A stretch of DNA of 64,000 nucleotides from Amycolatopsis umgeniensis (GTDB taxonomy: Bacteria; Actinomycetota; Actinomycetes; Mycobacteriales; Pseudonocardiaceae), in contig NZ_JACHMX010000001.1 in assembly GCF_014205155.1 (NCBI RefSeq), positions 8,432,001-8,496,000 on the forward strand, written 5' to 3'. A model generated the notes under the pieces. It did not search any database and was not told where the DNA came from. It was given only the letters and a program-made list of their open reading frames with translations. A program made the translations under genes and the position numbers. This document shows positions 52,039 through 60,323 of this stretch, one piece after another; the stretch's first letter is position 1, and each line of letters begins with the position of its first letter.

Positions 52039-53696
52039 CGGGCCACCTCGCCGTCGATCCAGGTTTCCAGCACGCCGATGCCCGCGATCCGGTCCGGTTC
52101 GCAGGTGAGGGGATTCTCGCTCAGCAGCACGAAATCGGCGCGTTTGCCGGGGGTGATCGAGCCGAGGTCGCGTTCGCGGCCGAGCACCCGGGCGCCGGCG
52201 ATCGTATGCGCGGCGACAGCCGACCGGACGTCGATCAACAGGTCGTCGCCGCCGAGCCGGTGGCCGCGCCGGGTCGTCCTGGTCACCGCGGTCTGGATGG
52301 CTTCGAGCGGGTTCGGTTCCGCGACCGGGGCGTCCGAGCTCAGCGTGACCGGCACGCCGGCCGCCTGGAATTCGCCGAGCGGGTTGAACCGCTCGCCGGG
52401 GGTGCCGACGGCGTCGGTGACGCCTTCGCCCCAGTTGTAGTAGTGCTGGGGCTGGTTGACCGGGTGGACGCCGAGCGCGGCCATCCGCTCGATCTGCGCC
52501 GGGGACGGCAGCCCGCAATGTTCGATGCGATGCCGCGCGTCGGGCCGGGGATTCCGTCGCTGCGCGTCCTCGATGGCATCGAGCACCATGGCGATCGCGT
52601 CGGGGGACTGGGCGTGGGTCGCGGTCTGAAGCCCGGCTTCGTGCGCCTTGCCGATGAGCGCGGAGTAGTCCTTCGGGTCGTGGTAGAGCTGCCCGGTGCG
52701 GCACGGGTCGCCGACGTAACCGTCCGGGAAGTAGGCGGTCCACCCGCCGAGGGTGCCGTCGGCGTAGAACTTGATCCCCGCGAACGCGAGGCGGGAGGTG
52801 CCGAAAGCGCCGTGCAGCCCCATTTCCAGGGTCTGGTCGAGCAGATGCGACAGCAGGTACATGTGCACCCGCGTCTTCAGCTGCCCGGCTTCGTCGAGCC
52901 GCAGGTACATGTCGAACTCGCGGCGCGTGACCTGGGCGTCGCCGATCGCGGTCACCCCGGCGGCGAGGAACTTCTCCTGTGCGGCGGCCAGCTGCCGGGC
53001 GTGCTCCTCCGGCTCGTCCTCGAGGTGGAAGTTCGGCCCGTGCCGTCCGACCTTCACGCCGGTGACCCCGGTGAGGATGTTGCACGCCGCGTCCGAGAGC
53101 TCCCCGGTGAGCTCGCCCCGCCCGTCCCGGAAGAACACCCCGCCGTCAGGATCCGGGGTGTCGCGGGTGATGCCGTTGCGCCGCAACGTGAAGCTGTTCA
53201 CCACACCGCCGTGCCCGCTGGCGTTCATGAGGTAGACCTCGCGATCGTCGGCGACAGCGTCGAGCTCTTCCTTGCGGGGATGGCGTTTCTCGGCGAGGTT
53301 GCGGTGTTCGTAGCCGTACCCTCGGACGGGCCTGCCCGCCGGAGTATTCTCGGCCGCCTCACGCAGCAGCGCGACGATGCCGGGAATGGTCGATGCCCGC
53401 TCGGGACCGCAGTCCACCCAGGTCATCATCTGCCCGTACATCAGCGGATGCGCGTGCGGATCGACGAAGCCGGGCAGGAGCGTGCCCGGCAACCGCCGCA
53501 CCTCCGGTTCGGGATGACCGAGACCGGCCGCGCGAGCGCGGCACTCGTCCACCGAGCCGACCGCGGCGATTTCCTCGCCGAACACGAGTACCGCTGCGGC
53601 GCCTTCGGTGGCGTCGTCGACGGTCACCAGCGCTTCGGGATGCAGGATCGTCGCGGTCGCGTCGAGGACTGAACGATCTAGGGGCAACTTGCGCAT
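52035..53696 (-). CDS. Amidohydrolase, YtcJ-like metal-dependent hydrolase
   Basis: 553 aa from ATG 53696, with AGGAG 9 nt upstream. Metal-site motifs are GFVDPHAHPLM, KFYADGTLGGWT, ATHAQ, RIEHCG and SSDAPVAEPNP. The closing strand is GKRADFVLLSENPL with an I-D-G-E end, as in the amidohydrolase_3 family. It would hydrolyse an amide, ester or imine in a small molecule; substrate unknown. It is the first gene of a two-gene unit with the MHS transporter and diverges from the Lrp/AsnC regulator, which is the likely controller. Confidence 0.9.
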   Translation of the reverse strand: MRKLPLDRSVLDATATILHPEALVTVDDATEGAAAVLVFGEEIAAVGSVDECRARAAGLGHPEPEVRRLPGTLLPGFVDPHAHPLMYGQMMTWVDCGPERASTIPGIVALLREAAENTPAGRPVRGYGYEHRNLAEKRHPRKEELDAVADDREVYLMNASGHGGVVNSFTLRRNGITRDTPDPDGGVFFRDGRGELTGELSDAACNILTGVTGVKVGRHGPNFHLEDEPEEHARQLAAAQEKFLAAGVTAIGDAQVTRREFDMYLRLDEAGQLKTRVHMYLLSHLLDQTLEMGLHGAFGTSRLAFAGIKFYADGTLGGWTAYFPDGYVGDPCRTGQLYHDPKDYSALIGKAHEAGLQTATHAQSPDAIAMVLDAIEDAQRRNPRPDARHRIEHCGLPSPAQIERMAALGVHPVNQPQHYYNWGEGVTDAVGTPGERFNPLGEFQAAGVPVTLSSDAPVAEPNPLEAIQTAVTRTTRRGHRLGGDDLLIDVRSAVAAHTIAGARVLGRERDLGSITPGKRADFVLLSENPLTCEPDRIAGIGVLETWIDGEVAR

Positions 53697-53770
53697 CGCG
53701 CGGACTCCTGGGATTCGGCGGTGAAGTGGGGCGAAGGTAAGCGAGAAGGACGGCCGCGCGCAATCAGATC

Positions 53771-53824
53771 GATCGTGTGCATACGGTTCGCGCGATCGAT
53801 ATGCGGCAGATCGAGCGCATAACG
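53771..53824. promoter_or_regulatory. Repeated GATCG...GCAT elements between amidohydrolase and Lrp genes
   Basis: GATCGTGTGCATACGG (53771), GATCGATATGCGG (53794) and GATCGAGCGCATAACG (53809) are related units. They also form inverted pairs, such as ATGCG...CGCAT (53801-53820) and GCATA...TATGC. This is a plausible operator for the divergently encoded Lrp/AsnC protein. Confidence 0.55.
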
Positions 53825-53906
53825 CTTTATCTCTGCTGCTCAGAGTGGCATTCGGCAAGTGATATGGTTCCGTTCGCCGTCGGAAATTCAGCAGAGGAGA
53901 ATCGCC

Positions 53907-54812
53907 GTGGACGACGCGCTGGTCGCGGCTTTGCGCGCGGACGGCCGGATGAGCGTGGCCGATCTGGCCAAACGGGTCGGCGCGTCACGCTCGGCCGTCT
54001 CGGCCCGGCTGGAGCAGTTGAAGGCCGACGGTTCGCTCAACGTGGTCGCGGCGGTCCATCCCGAGTTCCTCGGCCTGACCGCGTACGCGCATCTCGCGAT
54101 TCGCACTTCGGGCCGGTCTCAGGCGACGACGGACGCCATCGCCGCGCTCCCGGCCGCGGCGTTCGTCTCCGCGGTGAGCGGGGAGTACCAGACCGTCGCC
54201 GAGTTGCGCCTGCCCGACTCCCCGGAGCTTTACCGCACGGTGGCGGACATCCGGGGACTGCCGGAGGTGGAACAGGTCAACACCCTCGTCTACGTGGACG
54301 TGGTCAAAGGCCTGTTCATGCCTGGCCGTCCTTTGCCGCCCTGGCTTCGGCTGGACGACCGCGATCTCGCGATCATGCTGCGGCTGCAGGCCGACGGGCG
54401 GGAGAGTTTCGCGCGGACCGCGGAGCACGTCGGGCTGTCGCCGTCGGCCACCCGCACCCGCGTGCGCTACCTCGTCGAGCAGGATGTCATCCGGATCGCG
54501 CCGGTGCTCAGCCGCGCCCGCCCGGACGCCGGCCTGGTCTGCGGGATCGGCCTGAACGTGCGGGGCGCCGGGGACTCCGTGACAGCGGCTCTCGCCGCAC
54601 GTGAGGACACCGAGTTCCTCGCCAGGACCATCGGCCGGTTCGACGTCGTCGCCACCATCGCGGCGCAATCCGCCCGCGACCTCGACAGGACACTCGAGGA
54701 GATCAGTGGCAGGCCCGACGTGGTGACCGCGGAAACGTGGGTCCACCTCCGCATCGCCAAGGAACGTTACGAGTGGCCCTTGCCGACGGCGGAAGAGCTG
54801 GCGGGTCGTTAG
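53907..54812 (+). CDS. Lrp/AsnC-family regulator with duplicated HTH and ligand modules
   Basis: 301 aa from GTG 53907 behind GAGGAG (longer frame from 53859 not needed). The first module has HTH VDDALVAALRADGRM...VADLAKRVGASRSAVSARLEQL and an RAM-like part. A second begins at about 152 (LDDRDLAIMLRLQADGRESFARTAEHVGLSPSATRTRVRYL), followed by a second RAM-like domain ending VVTAETWVHLRIAKERYEW. Double-length Lrp proteins act like built-in dimers. It probably controls the amidohydrolase/transporter pair facing it. Confidence 0.88.
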   Translation: MDDALVAALRADGRMSVADLAKRVGASRSAVSARLEQLKADGSLNVVAAVHPEFLGLTAYAHLAIRTSGRSQATTDAIAALPAAAFVSAVSGEYQTVAELRLPDSPELYRTVADIRGLPEVEQVNTLVYVDVVKGLFMPGRPLPPWLRLDDRDLAIMLRLQADGRESFARTAEHVGLSPSATRTRVRYLVEQDVIRIAPVLSRARPDAGLVCGIGLNVRGAGDSVTAALAAREDTEFLARTIGRFDVVATIAAQSARDLDRTLEEISGRPDVVTAETWVHLRIAKERYEWPLPTAEELAGR

Positions 54813-54848
54813 GCGGGTCGGGCGGGTCGTGAGTGGGCTGCGGGTGTG

Positions 54849-54900
54849 TTGCGAAAGTGGCTTTCACAACGGTGAAGGTTGTGAAAGTGGCGTTCGCAAC
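54849..54900. repeat. Pair of 22-bp near-palindromic intergenic repeats, 30 bp apart
   Basis: Units begin TTGCGAAAGTGGC (54849-54870) and TTGTGAAAGTGGC (54879-54900); each ends TTC(A/G)CAAC-like. The start-to-start distance is exactly 30 bp, as in the array at 59721-59810. Repeats of this style recur between genes in Amycolatopsis-type genomes. Confidence 0.75.
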
Positions 54901-54955
54901 GCTTGCCCGTGGCTGGACGTGCGGGTCGGGTGGGAACCGGAATACCCGTCTTGAC

Positions 54956-54996
54956 GATGTAGGAATCGGGACGTCGAGTGTCCCGATTCCTACATC
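54956..54996. terminator. Bidirectional 17-bp hairpin terminator
   Basis: A perfect 17-bp stem (54956-54972 with 54980-54996) and a 7-nt loop lie between the convergent Lrp and acyl-CoA synthetase genes. Its symmetry lets it terminate both transcripts. The stem is longer than needed for an intrinsic terminator. Confidence 0.8.
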
Positions 54997-55031
54997 CTCC
55001 ACGCCTTACCACTCACGACCCGCCCTACCGC

Positions 55032-56570
55032 TCACGAGTCGTTGTCCAGCAGGGCTTTCCGGATCTCGGTCTTGAGCACCTTGCCGATCTTGGACCGGGG
55101 GAGATCCGGCCAGATCAGGATCTCCTTGGGTGTTTTGATGCTGCCCAGCCGCTCCTTGACCGTGGCGCGGAGTTCTTCGGCGGCGGCGCTCTTGCCTGTG
55201 TGCAGCTGGACCACGGCGGTGATCTGCTCGCCCCATTTCTCGTGCGGCAGGCCGATCACGGCGCAGTCTTGCACCGCTTCATGAGCCATGAGCGCCTGTT
55301 CGACCTCGGCCGAGTAGACGTTGAAGCCGCCGGTGATGATCATGTCCTTGGCGCGGTCGACGATGGAAAGGTAGTGATCCTCGTCGAGGTACCCGATGTC
55401 GCCCGTGTGATGCCAGCCGTGCGCGCTCGCTTCCGCCGTCGCGGCGGGGTTCTTGTAGTAGCCGGGCATCACCAGAGAACCGCGGACGACGATCTCGCCG
55501 CGTTCGCCCGGCGGCAGGATCTCGCCCTTTTCGGACATGATCGCGACCTGGGTGAGCGGTGTCGGTCTTCCCGCGGAGGTGAACCGTTCCGTGGCAAGGG
55601 AACCGTCGGCGTGGACGTGGTCGGCCGGGGAGAGGGTGGAGATCATCATGGGGGCTTCGCTCTGCCCGAACAGCTGCCCGAAGACCGGGCCGATCCGGGT
55701 GATCGCTTCGGCGAGTTTGGTGGCCGACATGGGTGCGGCGCCGTACCAAAGGCATTGCAGCGACGAAAGATCGGCGCCGTCGAGCGCCGGATTGTCGAGC
55801 AGGAGGTAGATCAGCGTCGGTGGGAGGAAGGTGTGCGTGATCCGGCGGCGTTCCGTCAAGGTGATGAAGGAGCCGAGGTCGGGCGAGGGCATGACCACGA
55901 TCTCGCCGCCGAGCGTCATGACCGGGAAGCAGAGCACGCCCGCCGCGTGCGTCAGCGGCGCGAGCGCCAGGTAGCGCGGCCGACCGGTGAACGGGTAGCT
56001 CATCAGCGTGAGCGCCGACATCGTCTCGACATTGGTGCCGCTGAGCATCACCGCCTTGGGGCGACCGGTGGTGCCTCCGGTGCCGACGAGCATGACCAGG
56101 TCGTCCGGCGGGGTCTCCTCCCACGGTTCGGTGCCGGCGCCGTCGAGCCAGTCGGAAAACGGGACGGCGCCGGGCATCGAGCCGTCGAGACAGACCACGG
56201 TGGTCAGCTTCGGCAGGTCGGGAAGCATCTTGGAGACGAGCGGTGCGAAGGACTCCTGCACCAGAAGGCAGGTGCAGTCGAACAGGTCGAGCAGTTCCCT
56301 GTTCTCGGCAGCCTCGTTGCGCGGGTTGACCGGGCACCACACGGCGCCGGACCGGCTGATGCCGAAAACGCAACCGAACGACAGGGGATCGTTCCCGGAC
56401 AGGATCGCCACCTTGTCACCGGGCCCGACGCCGGACCGGGCGAGCGCCCGGCCCACCCGCCACGACAGTTCCCGTACGTCGCCGTAGCTCAGGGACTCGT
56501 CGCCCATGGTGAGGCAGGGTGCCGCCGGATCGAGTGAAGCGCCCTTGTCGAGGTAGTCGGTCAGTCGCAC
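55032..56570 (-). CDS. AMP-dependent acyl-CoA synthetase/ligase
   Basis: 512 aa from ATG 56570. The ANL-superfamily motifs are VGTGGTTGRPKAVMLS (A3 P-loop-like), APLTHAAGVL, WHHTGDIGYLDEDHYL, DRAKDMIITGGFNVYSAEVE (A8 hinge) and the C-terminal catalytic lysine in RSKIGKVLK. It would activate a carboxylic acid with ATP and CoA. Gene order (synthetase last in an operon with an SDR and a saccharopine-dehydrogenase-like protein) suggests activation of a lipid-like or terpenoid acid. The start is 16 bp from the previous stop, so it is in the same transcript. Confidence 0.92.
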   Translation of the reverse strand: MRLTDYLDKGASLDPAAPCLTMGDESLSYGDVRELSWRVGRALARSGVGPGDKVAILSGNDPLSFGCVFGISRSGAVWCPVNPRNEAAENRELLDLFDCTCLLVQESFAPLVSKMLPDLPKLTTVVCLDGSMPGAVPFSDWLDGAGTEPWEETPPDDLVMLVGTGGTTGRPKAVMLSGTNVETMSALTLMSYPFTGRPRYLALAPLTHAAGVLCFPVMTLGGEIVVMPSPDLGSFITLTERRRITHTFLPPTLIYLLLDNPALDGADLSSLQCLWYGAAPMSATKLAEAITRIGPVFGQLFGQSEAPMMISTLSPADHVHADGSLATERFTSAGRPTPLTQVAIMSEKGEILPPGERGEIVVRGSLVMPGYYKNPAATAEASAHGWHHTGDIGYLDEDHYLSIVDRAKDMIITGGFNVYSAEVEQALMAHEAVQDCAVIGLPHEKWGEQITAVVQLHTGKSAAAEELRATVKERLGSIKTPKEILIWPDLPRSKIGKVLKTEIRKALLDNDS

Positions 56571-56586
56571 GCGCTCGTCCTTCCGA

Positions 56587-57714
56587 TCAGCTGTGAACGG
56601 TCATGACCGGATTCGAAACCAGCCCGAAGGCCCGCAGCACGCCGAGCAGTTCTCGGTGTCCGAAAGCCTGGCACCCGGACGCGAAGCCGACCCGCTTCGG
56701 TGGCTGCTGAAGCAGCGAATACGCGCCGTAGGCCTGCATCAGCCCGGTCTGCTTGTAGTTGCAGGTGCCGTGGATGACACAGTGCGCGCGGCCGAGTGGA
56801 CCCGAAGCGTGGACCGAATCCAGCGAGGTGTTGAGCCGCTGGTTCTCGCGCGGCGGCATCTCGTCGCGGACGGCGGCGGCCTGCTCCGCCAGCACACGGA
56901 GTTTTTCGTCCAGTGGCAGGTCTTTCACCTGCTCCAGCACCGCCGCGACGATCTGCGGGACGCCCTGCATGAGTGCGCGATCGAAGACGCCGCCGACGGC
57001 CTTGACGTTGGCCACGCGGGCGTCGTTCTTGAACCAGACCGGATGCGACGTGCCGCCCCAGGGCAGGGCCAACCCGGTTTCGTGATGGCCGGGCACCGTG
57101 ACGTCCTGCAAACCGCCGTCCGCGGGCCAGGGCAGGTACTCGTTCTGCTCGAGGTAGTACGCGGCCGACAGCGCGGCGTTGACCAGGATGGTCTTCGTCG
57201 AAGCGACCGTGGGATAACCCTTCCAGAACACCAGGATGTCCAAAGTGTCCAGTCCGGGGGTCTCCAGGCACAGGTTGGCCGCGATCTCGCCGGTGGTGTA
57301 CATCTGTGCGATGCCGGGGGAGAGCAGAAGACCCTTCTCCGCCATCTGCGCGCCGTAGCGTTCCTCGGCGTCGATCAGCCAGTCCTGTTCGCCGGTGGTG
57401 TCGAGGTAGTGCGTTCCGGTGCGCAGGCAGGCTTCGACGACCTCGTGGCCGTACTCGCTGAACGGGCCGACGGTGTTGCACACGACCTTGGCGTCGCGGA
57501 AGAGTTCGGTGAGCGCTTCGACGTCGTGCGAGACCTCGACGACCTCGTGGTCGATGGTGTCGAGGCCGGGAACGCCGTCGATCGCTTCCTGGAGGCGGGC
57601 CTTGTCCCGGCCGGCGGCGATGAACGGGACGTTGTACTCGCGCAGGTACTCGCAGATCAGCCGTCCGGTGTAGCCGGAGGCGCCGTAGACCACGACGGGT
57701 TTGGGGCTGCTCAT
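56587..57714 (-). CDS. Saccharopine dehydrogenase-like NAD(P)-binding protein
   Basis: 375 aa from ATG 57714 (MSSPKPVVVYGASGYTG), AAAGGA upstream. The N-terminal Rossmann motif VVYGASGYTGRLICEYL and NTVGPFSEYGHEVVEACLRTGTHYLDTTGE are characteristic of the saccharopine-dehydrogenase-like oxidoreductase (trans-acting enoyl reductase) family. It is unlikely to make saccharopine; relatives act on lipids or unknown substrates. It lies between the SDR and the acyl-CoA synthetase, 26 and 16 bp away, so it probably works on the same substrate. Cofactor NAD(P) is inferred. Confidence 0.88.
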   Translation of the reverse strand: MSSPKPVVVYGASGYTGRLICEYLREYNVPFIAAGRDKARLQEAIDGVPGLDTIDHEVVEVSHDVEALTELFRDAKVVCNTVGPFSEYGHEVVEACLRTGTHYLDTTGEQDWLIDAEERYGAQMAEKGLLLSPGIAQMYTTGEIAANLCLETPGLDTLDILVFWKGYPTVASTKTILVNAALSAAYYLEQNEYLPWPADGGLQDVTVPGHHETGLALPWGGTSHPVWFKNDARVANVKAVGGVFDRALMQGVPQIVAAVLEQVKDLPLDEKLRVLAEQAAAVRDEMPPRENQRLNTSLDSVHASGPLGRAHCVIHGTCNYKQTGLMQAYGAYSLLQQPPKRVGFASGCQAFGHRELLGVLRAFGLVSNPVMTVHS

Positions 57715-57740
57715 GGTGATTCCTTTCGATTCGTCCGAGG

Positions 57741-58544
57741 TCACATGCCCATGCCGCCGTCGACCGGGAGTCCGGCCCCGGTGATGAAGCGAGCCGCGTC
57801 GGAGGCGAGGAACACGACGGCGTCGGCCATGTCCGCGACCTCGCCGAGCCGTCCTGCCGGGGTCTGCGCGACGACGGCGCCGATGGCGTCCTCGACGCTG
57901 GGGAACAGGCCGACCTCGACGACGTCCTGGGCGAGCTGGTTCCCCATCTGGGTGGGTACGAGACCGGGGTAGACGCAGTTGACGCGTACGCCGTAGCCGA
58001 GCTTCCCGGCCTCCATCGCGGCCACCCTGGTGAGACGGTCGACGGCCGACTTCGTCGCCGAATAGCCCGCGATACCGGGGAAGGCGATGGTCGCGGCCAC
58101 CGAGGCGATGTTCACGACGGCGCCACCGGCGCCCGCGGGACCGCCTGGCCGCATCGCGCGGAAGGCGTGCTTCACCCCGAGGGCGGTGCCCAGCACGTTG
58201 ACGTCGAGCATCTTGCGCACGTCGGCGGGGTCCAGTTCGGCGACGAGCCCGGTGATCTCGACACCGGCGTTGTTCACCACGATGTCCAGCCCGCCGAGTT
58301 CGCCGATGACCGCGGTGATCGCCTGTTCCCAGCTCCGCTCGTCGGTGACGTCCAGCCGGACGAAGCCCGCCGCGGCGCCTTTCTGCTTGATCTGGTCGGC
58401 GGTGGCACGCCCGAGATCCTCCTGGACGTCGCCGATGACCACCGAGGCGCCTGCCAGGGCGAGCGCTTCGGCCATCCCGGCTCCCAGGCCCTGCGCTCCG
58501 CCCGTGACCAGGGCTTTCCGGCCCGAAAGGTCGTACGAACCCAT
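57741..58544 (-). CDS. Short-chain dehydrogenase/reductase (SDR)
   Basis: 267 aa from ATG 58544, behind AAGGAGGAG. Classical SDR motifs are ALVTGGAQGLGAGMA (TGxxxGxG), IVVNNAGVE (NNAG), the Ser in VNIASVAAT, and YSATKSAVDRL (YxxxK), with GLPVDGGMGM at the end. It should oxidise or reduce a hydroxyl/keto group with NAD(P); the sequence has the flavour of hydroxysteroid or 3-oxoacyl enzymes. It is the first gene of the three-gene operon and faces a TetR regulator across a double operator. Confidence 0.92.
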   Translation of the reverse strand: MGSYDLSGRKALVTGGAQGLGAGMAEALALAGASVVIGDVQEDLGRATADQIKQKGAAAGFVRLDVTDERSWEQAITAVIGELGGLDIVVNNAGVEITGLVAELDPADVRKMLDVNVLGTALGVKHAFRAMRPGGPAGAGGAVVNIASVAATIAFPGIAGYSATKSAVDRLTRVAAMEAGKLGYGVRVNCVYPGLVPTQMGNQLAQDVVEVGLFPSVEDAIGAVVAQTPAGRLGEVADMADAVVFLASDAARFITGAGLPVDGGMGM

Positions 58545-58603
58545 GGACTTCTCCTCCTTGAGACGGTCCGCGGTTGCGGTGTGGGTCACATCCTGAGCCA
58601 GTT

Positions 58604-58645
58604 TTGGACAGTCGTCAAGATTTTCTTGGACAGATGTCAAGATTT
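58604..58645. promoter_or_regulatory. Duplicated TetR-type operator
   Basis: Two copies of TTGGACAG(T/A)(C/T)GTCAAGATTT (58604-58623 and 58626-58645), 22 bp apart with two mismatches. Each is an imperfect palindrome (CTTG-GACA / TGTC-AAG). They lie between the SDR operon and the TetR gene and probably control both. Confidence 0.75.
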
Positions 58646-58708
58646 CCGCGACGCTAGACTGTGGGCCCCGCGGCAGGCGCGGACTCCCGGACCGGACAGG
58701 AACTCGTG

Positions 58709-59332
58709 GTGACCGAGACGAGCGAGCGGATCGCACGCCGGAGCGTGGACAAGTTCGCGCAGCGCCGCGCGGAACTGGCGGAATCCACGCTGCAGGCGCT
58801 GTCCGAACTGGGGTACGCCAGGACGAGCCTGCGGGAGATCGCGCAGAAGTCGAACTTCTCGCACGGAGTGCTGCACTACTACTTCACCGACAAGGTGGAA
58901 CTGCTGACCTACGCGGTCCGCAAATTCGAAGAAGTGTGTGTGACCCGCTACGACGAGGCCGTCGCCGCCGCGCGGTCGGCCGACGAACTCAAGCAGGGCT
59001 TCGGCTCCGCGATGGCGGGCACGCTGCGAGCGGACGCCACGATGCATCGGCTGTGGTACGACCTGCGGAACCAGAGTCTGTTCGAGTCGGCGTTCCGCGC
59101 GGACGTCCTCGAAATCGACACCCAGCGGCAGGCGATGATCTGGCGGGTCGTCGAGCGCTACGCCGAACTCGCCGCCGCGTCCCCGGTCGTGACGCGGCAA
59201 ATCGCGTACGCCGCCTTCGACGGGGTGTTCCAGCAGGCGCTGCTGCATCATCTCGCCGGCGAAGAGGGCGCGAGCGATGATCTCGCTCAGGACGCCGGGG
59301 CGCTGCTCGGGCGGTTGGTGACCGGCGGCTGA
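58709..59332 (+). CDS. TetR-family repressor of the SDR operon
   Basis: 207 aa from GTG 58709, with AGGA about 7 nt upstream; GTG 58706 is adjacent. The TetR HTH is RRAELAESTLQALSELGYA...SLREIAQKSNFSHGVLHYYFTDKVELL. The remaining helices form the ligand-binding domain, with aromatic residues (WYDLRNQSLFE). It faces the SDR/saccharopine-like/acyl-CoA synthetase operon and should repress it and itself, released by a pathway metabolite, perhaps an acyl-CoA. Confidence 0.88.
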   Translation: MTETSERIARRSVDKFAQRRAELAESTLQALSELGYARTSLREIAQKSNFSHGVLHYYFTDKVELLTYAVRKFEEVCVTRYDEAVAAARSADELKQGFGSAMAGTLRADATMHRLWYDLRNQSLFESAFRADVLEIDTQRQAMIWRVVERYAELAAASPVVTRQIAYAAFDGVFQQALLHHLAGEEGASDDLAQDAGALLGRLVTGG

Positions 59333-59373
59333 CGACCCGCGGAACTGTCGGTCCCCTGTGCGACCCTGCGTGG

Positions 59374-59676
59374 ATGATCGTCGTGTTCGATGCCGAACTC
59401 TGGGTGTGGGACGCCCGCCGCGGGGAGACCTGGACCTTCGTCAGCCTGCCCGCTGACATTTCCGAGGAGATCCGTGAGATCACGGATGGCCCGCGCCGGG
59501 GGTTCGGCGCGGTCCGTGTCCAGGTCGGCATCGGCGGCAGCAGATGGAAGACGTCGATCTTCCCGGATTCGAAGCGGGGCGCCTATGTGCTGCCGGTCAA
59601 GAAAGCGGTCCGCAAGGCCGAAGGGCTCGAGGAGGGTGATTCAGCGAAGGTGACGGTCGAACTGATCGACCTCTGA
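59374..59676 (+). CDS. DUF1905 domain protein
   Basis: 100 aa from ATG 59374. The whole protein is one DUF1905 domain: WTFVSLPADISEEI, GFGAVRVQVGIGGSRWKTSIFP and KRGAYVLPVKKAVRKAEGL. It is a small beta-barrel fold found alone or with a YdeI-type partner; its function is not established. It lies 41 bp after the TetR gene and may be read from the same promoter. Confidence 0.85.
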   Translation: MIVVFDAELWVWDARRGETWTFVSLPADISEEIREITDGPRRGFGAVRVQVGIGGSRWKTSIFPDSKRGAYVLPVKKAVRKAEGLEEGDSAKVTVELIDL

Positions 59677-59720
59677 GCGCCGGCTGGGAGACCGCGCGCG
59701 GAACTCCGCCGCAGGTCCAC

Positions 59721-59810
59721 CACGGGCTGAAGGGAACCTTCCCCGCGTCTCACGCGGTGAAGGGCGCTTTACCCCCATGCCACGCGGTGAAAGGCCCCTT
59801 CGGCCCAGGT
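59721..59810. repeat. Three-unit 30-bp intergenic tandem array
   Basis: Units start at 59721, 59751 and 59781. Each begins CACG(G/C)G(C/G)TGAA(A/G)GG, followed by a complementary CCTT or CTTT and a variable C-rich tail. Inner segments are palindromic, for example GAAGGgaaCCTTC. The period is exactly 30 bp, matching the pair at 54849-54900. Confidence 0.8.
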
Positions 59811-59857
59811 TCGGGCTTCGCGTCCCTATCCGGCGCTGATCCCGGCGAGGCGGGACG

Positions 59858-60112
59858 CTACTCCTCGGTGAGTTCGGCCAGCTGATCCGCGGCGGCCTGG
59901 TTGCCGCGTTCGGCCAGCCGCCGCAACTCGTCCAGCGCACCGAGTTCGGTCGCCGTTTCGATCAGCTGGTCCGCGGCGTCGCTGCTGCCGCCGTCGGCCA
60001 GTCGCCGGAGCTCGTCCAGGTCGCCGCGTTCACCCGCGAGTTCGATCAGTTCGTCGACGGCGTCCCGATCCCCGGCCGCGGCGCGCTTCCGCAACTCGTC
60101 CAGCTCGCTCAT
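59858..60112 (-). CDS. Small helical repeat protein (HEAT/Sel1-like)
   Basis: 84 aa from ATG 60112 (GTG 60118 possible). It is three near-identical units with the pattern LDELR(R/K)(L/R)A...G..(D/A)A(A/V)D(Q/E)L(I/A)E(L/T)A, about 26-27 residues each, very acidic. This looks like a miniature alpha-helical solenoid, useful for protein binding. It starts 10 bp after the ferredoxin stop in the same direction, so it belongs to the P450-TetR-ferredoxin operon. Function unknown. Confidence 0.7.
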   Translation of the reverse strand: MSELDELRKRAAAGDRDAVDELIELAGERGDLDELRRLADGGSSDAADQLIETATELGALDELRRLAERGNQAAADQLAELTEE

Positions 60113-60122
60113 GGTCACCAGG

Positions 60123-60323
60123 TTACGGGCGTTCGTTCACCGTGATGGCGGCGCCGGGGCAGACGCTCGCCGCTTCGCGGGCGACGTCGTGCAGTCCGGG
60201 GCCGGGCGTTTCCTCCAGCAGGAGCACGATGCCGTCTTCCTCGCGCTGGTCGAACACGTCGGGCGCGAGCAGCACGCAGGTTCCGGCGCCGCAGCACCTG
60301 TCCTGGTCGACGGTGATCTTCAT
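60123..60323 (-). CDS. [3Fe-4S]-type ferredoxin for the P450
   Basis: 66 aa from ATG 60323. Cys10 and Cys16 in DRCCGAGTCVLLAPDVFDQ and Cys55 in ASVCPGAAI are the cluster ligands expected for P450-partner [3Fe-4S] ferredoxins; Cys11 is an extra cysteine. DVFDQREEDGIVLL is typical of this class. It would pass electrons to the P450 encoded two genes upstream. Its start overlaps the TetR stop as ATGA. Confidence 0.92.
   Translation of the reverse strand: MKITVDQDRCCGAGTCVLLAPDVFDQREEDGIVLLLEETPGPGLHDVAREAASVCPGAAITVNERP

Noticed and set aside
59721..59810. Possible mini CRISPR array (30-bp period)
   Set aside because: Repeat heads are only about 20 bp and imperfect, tails are too short for spacers, and no cas gene is present.
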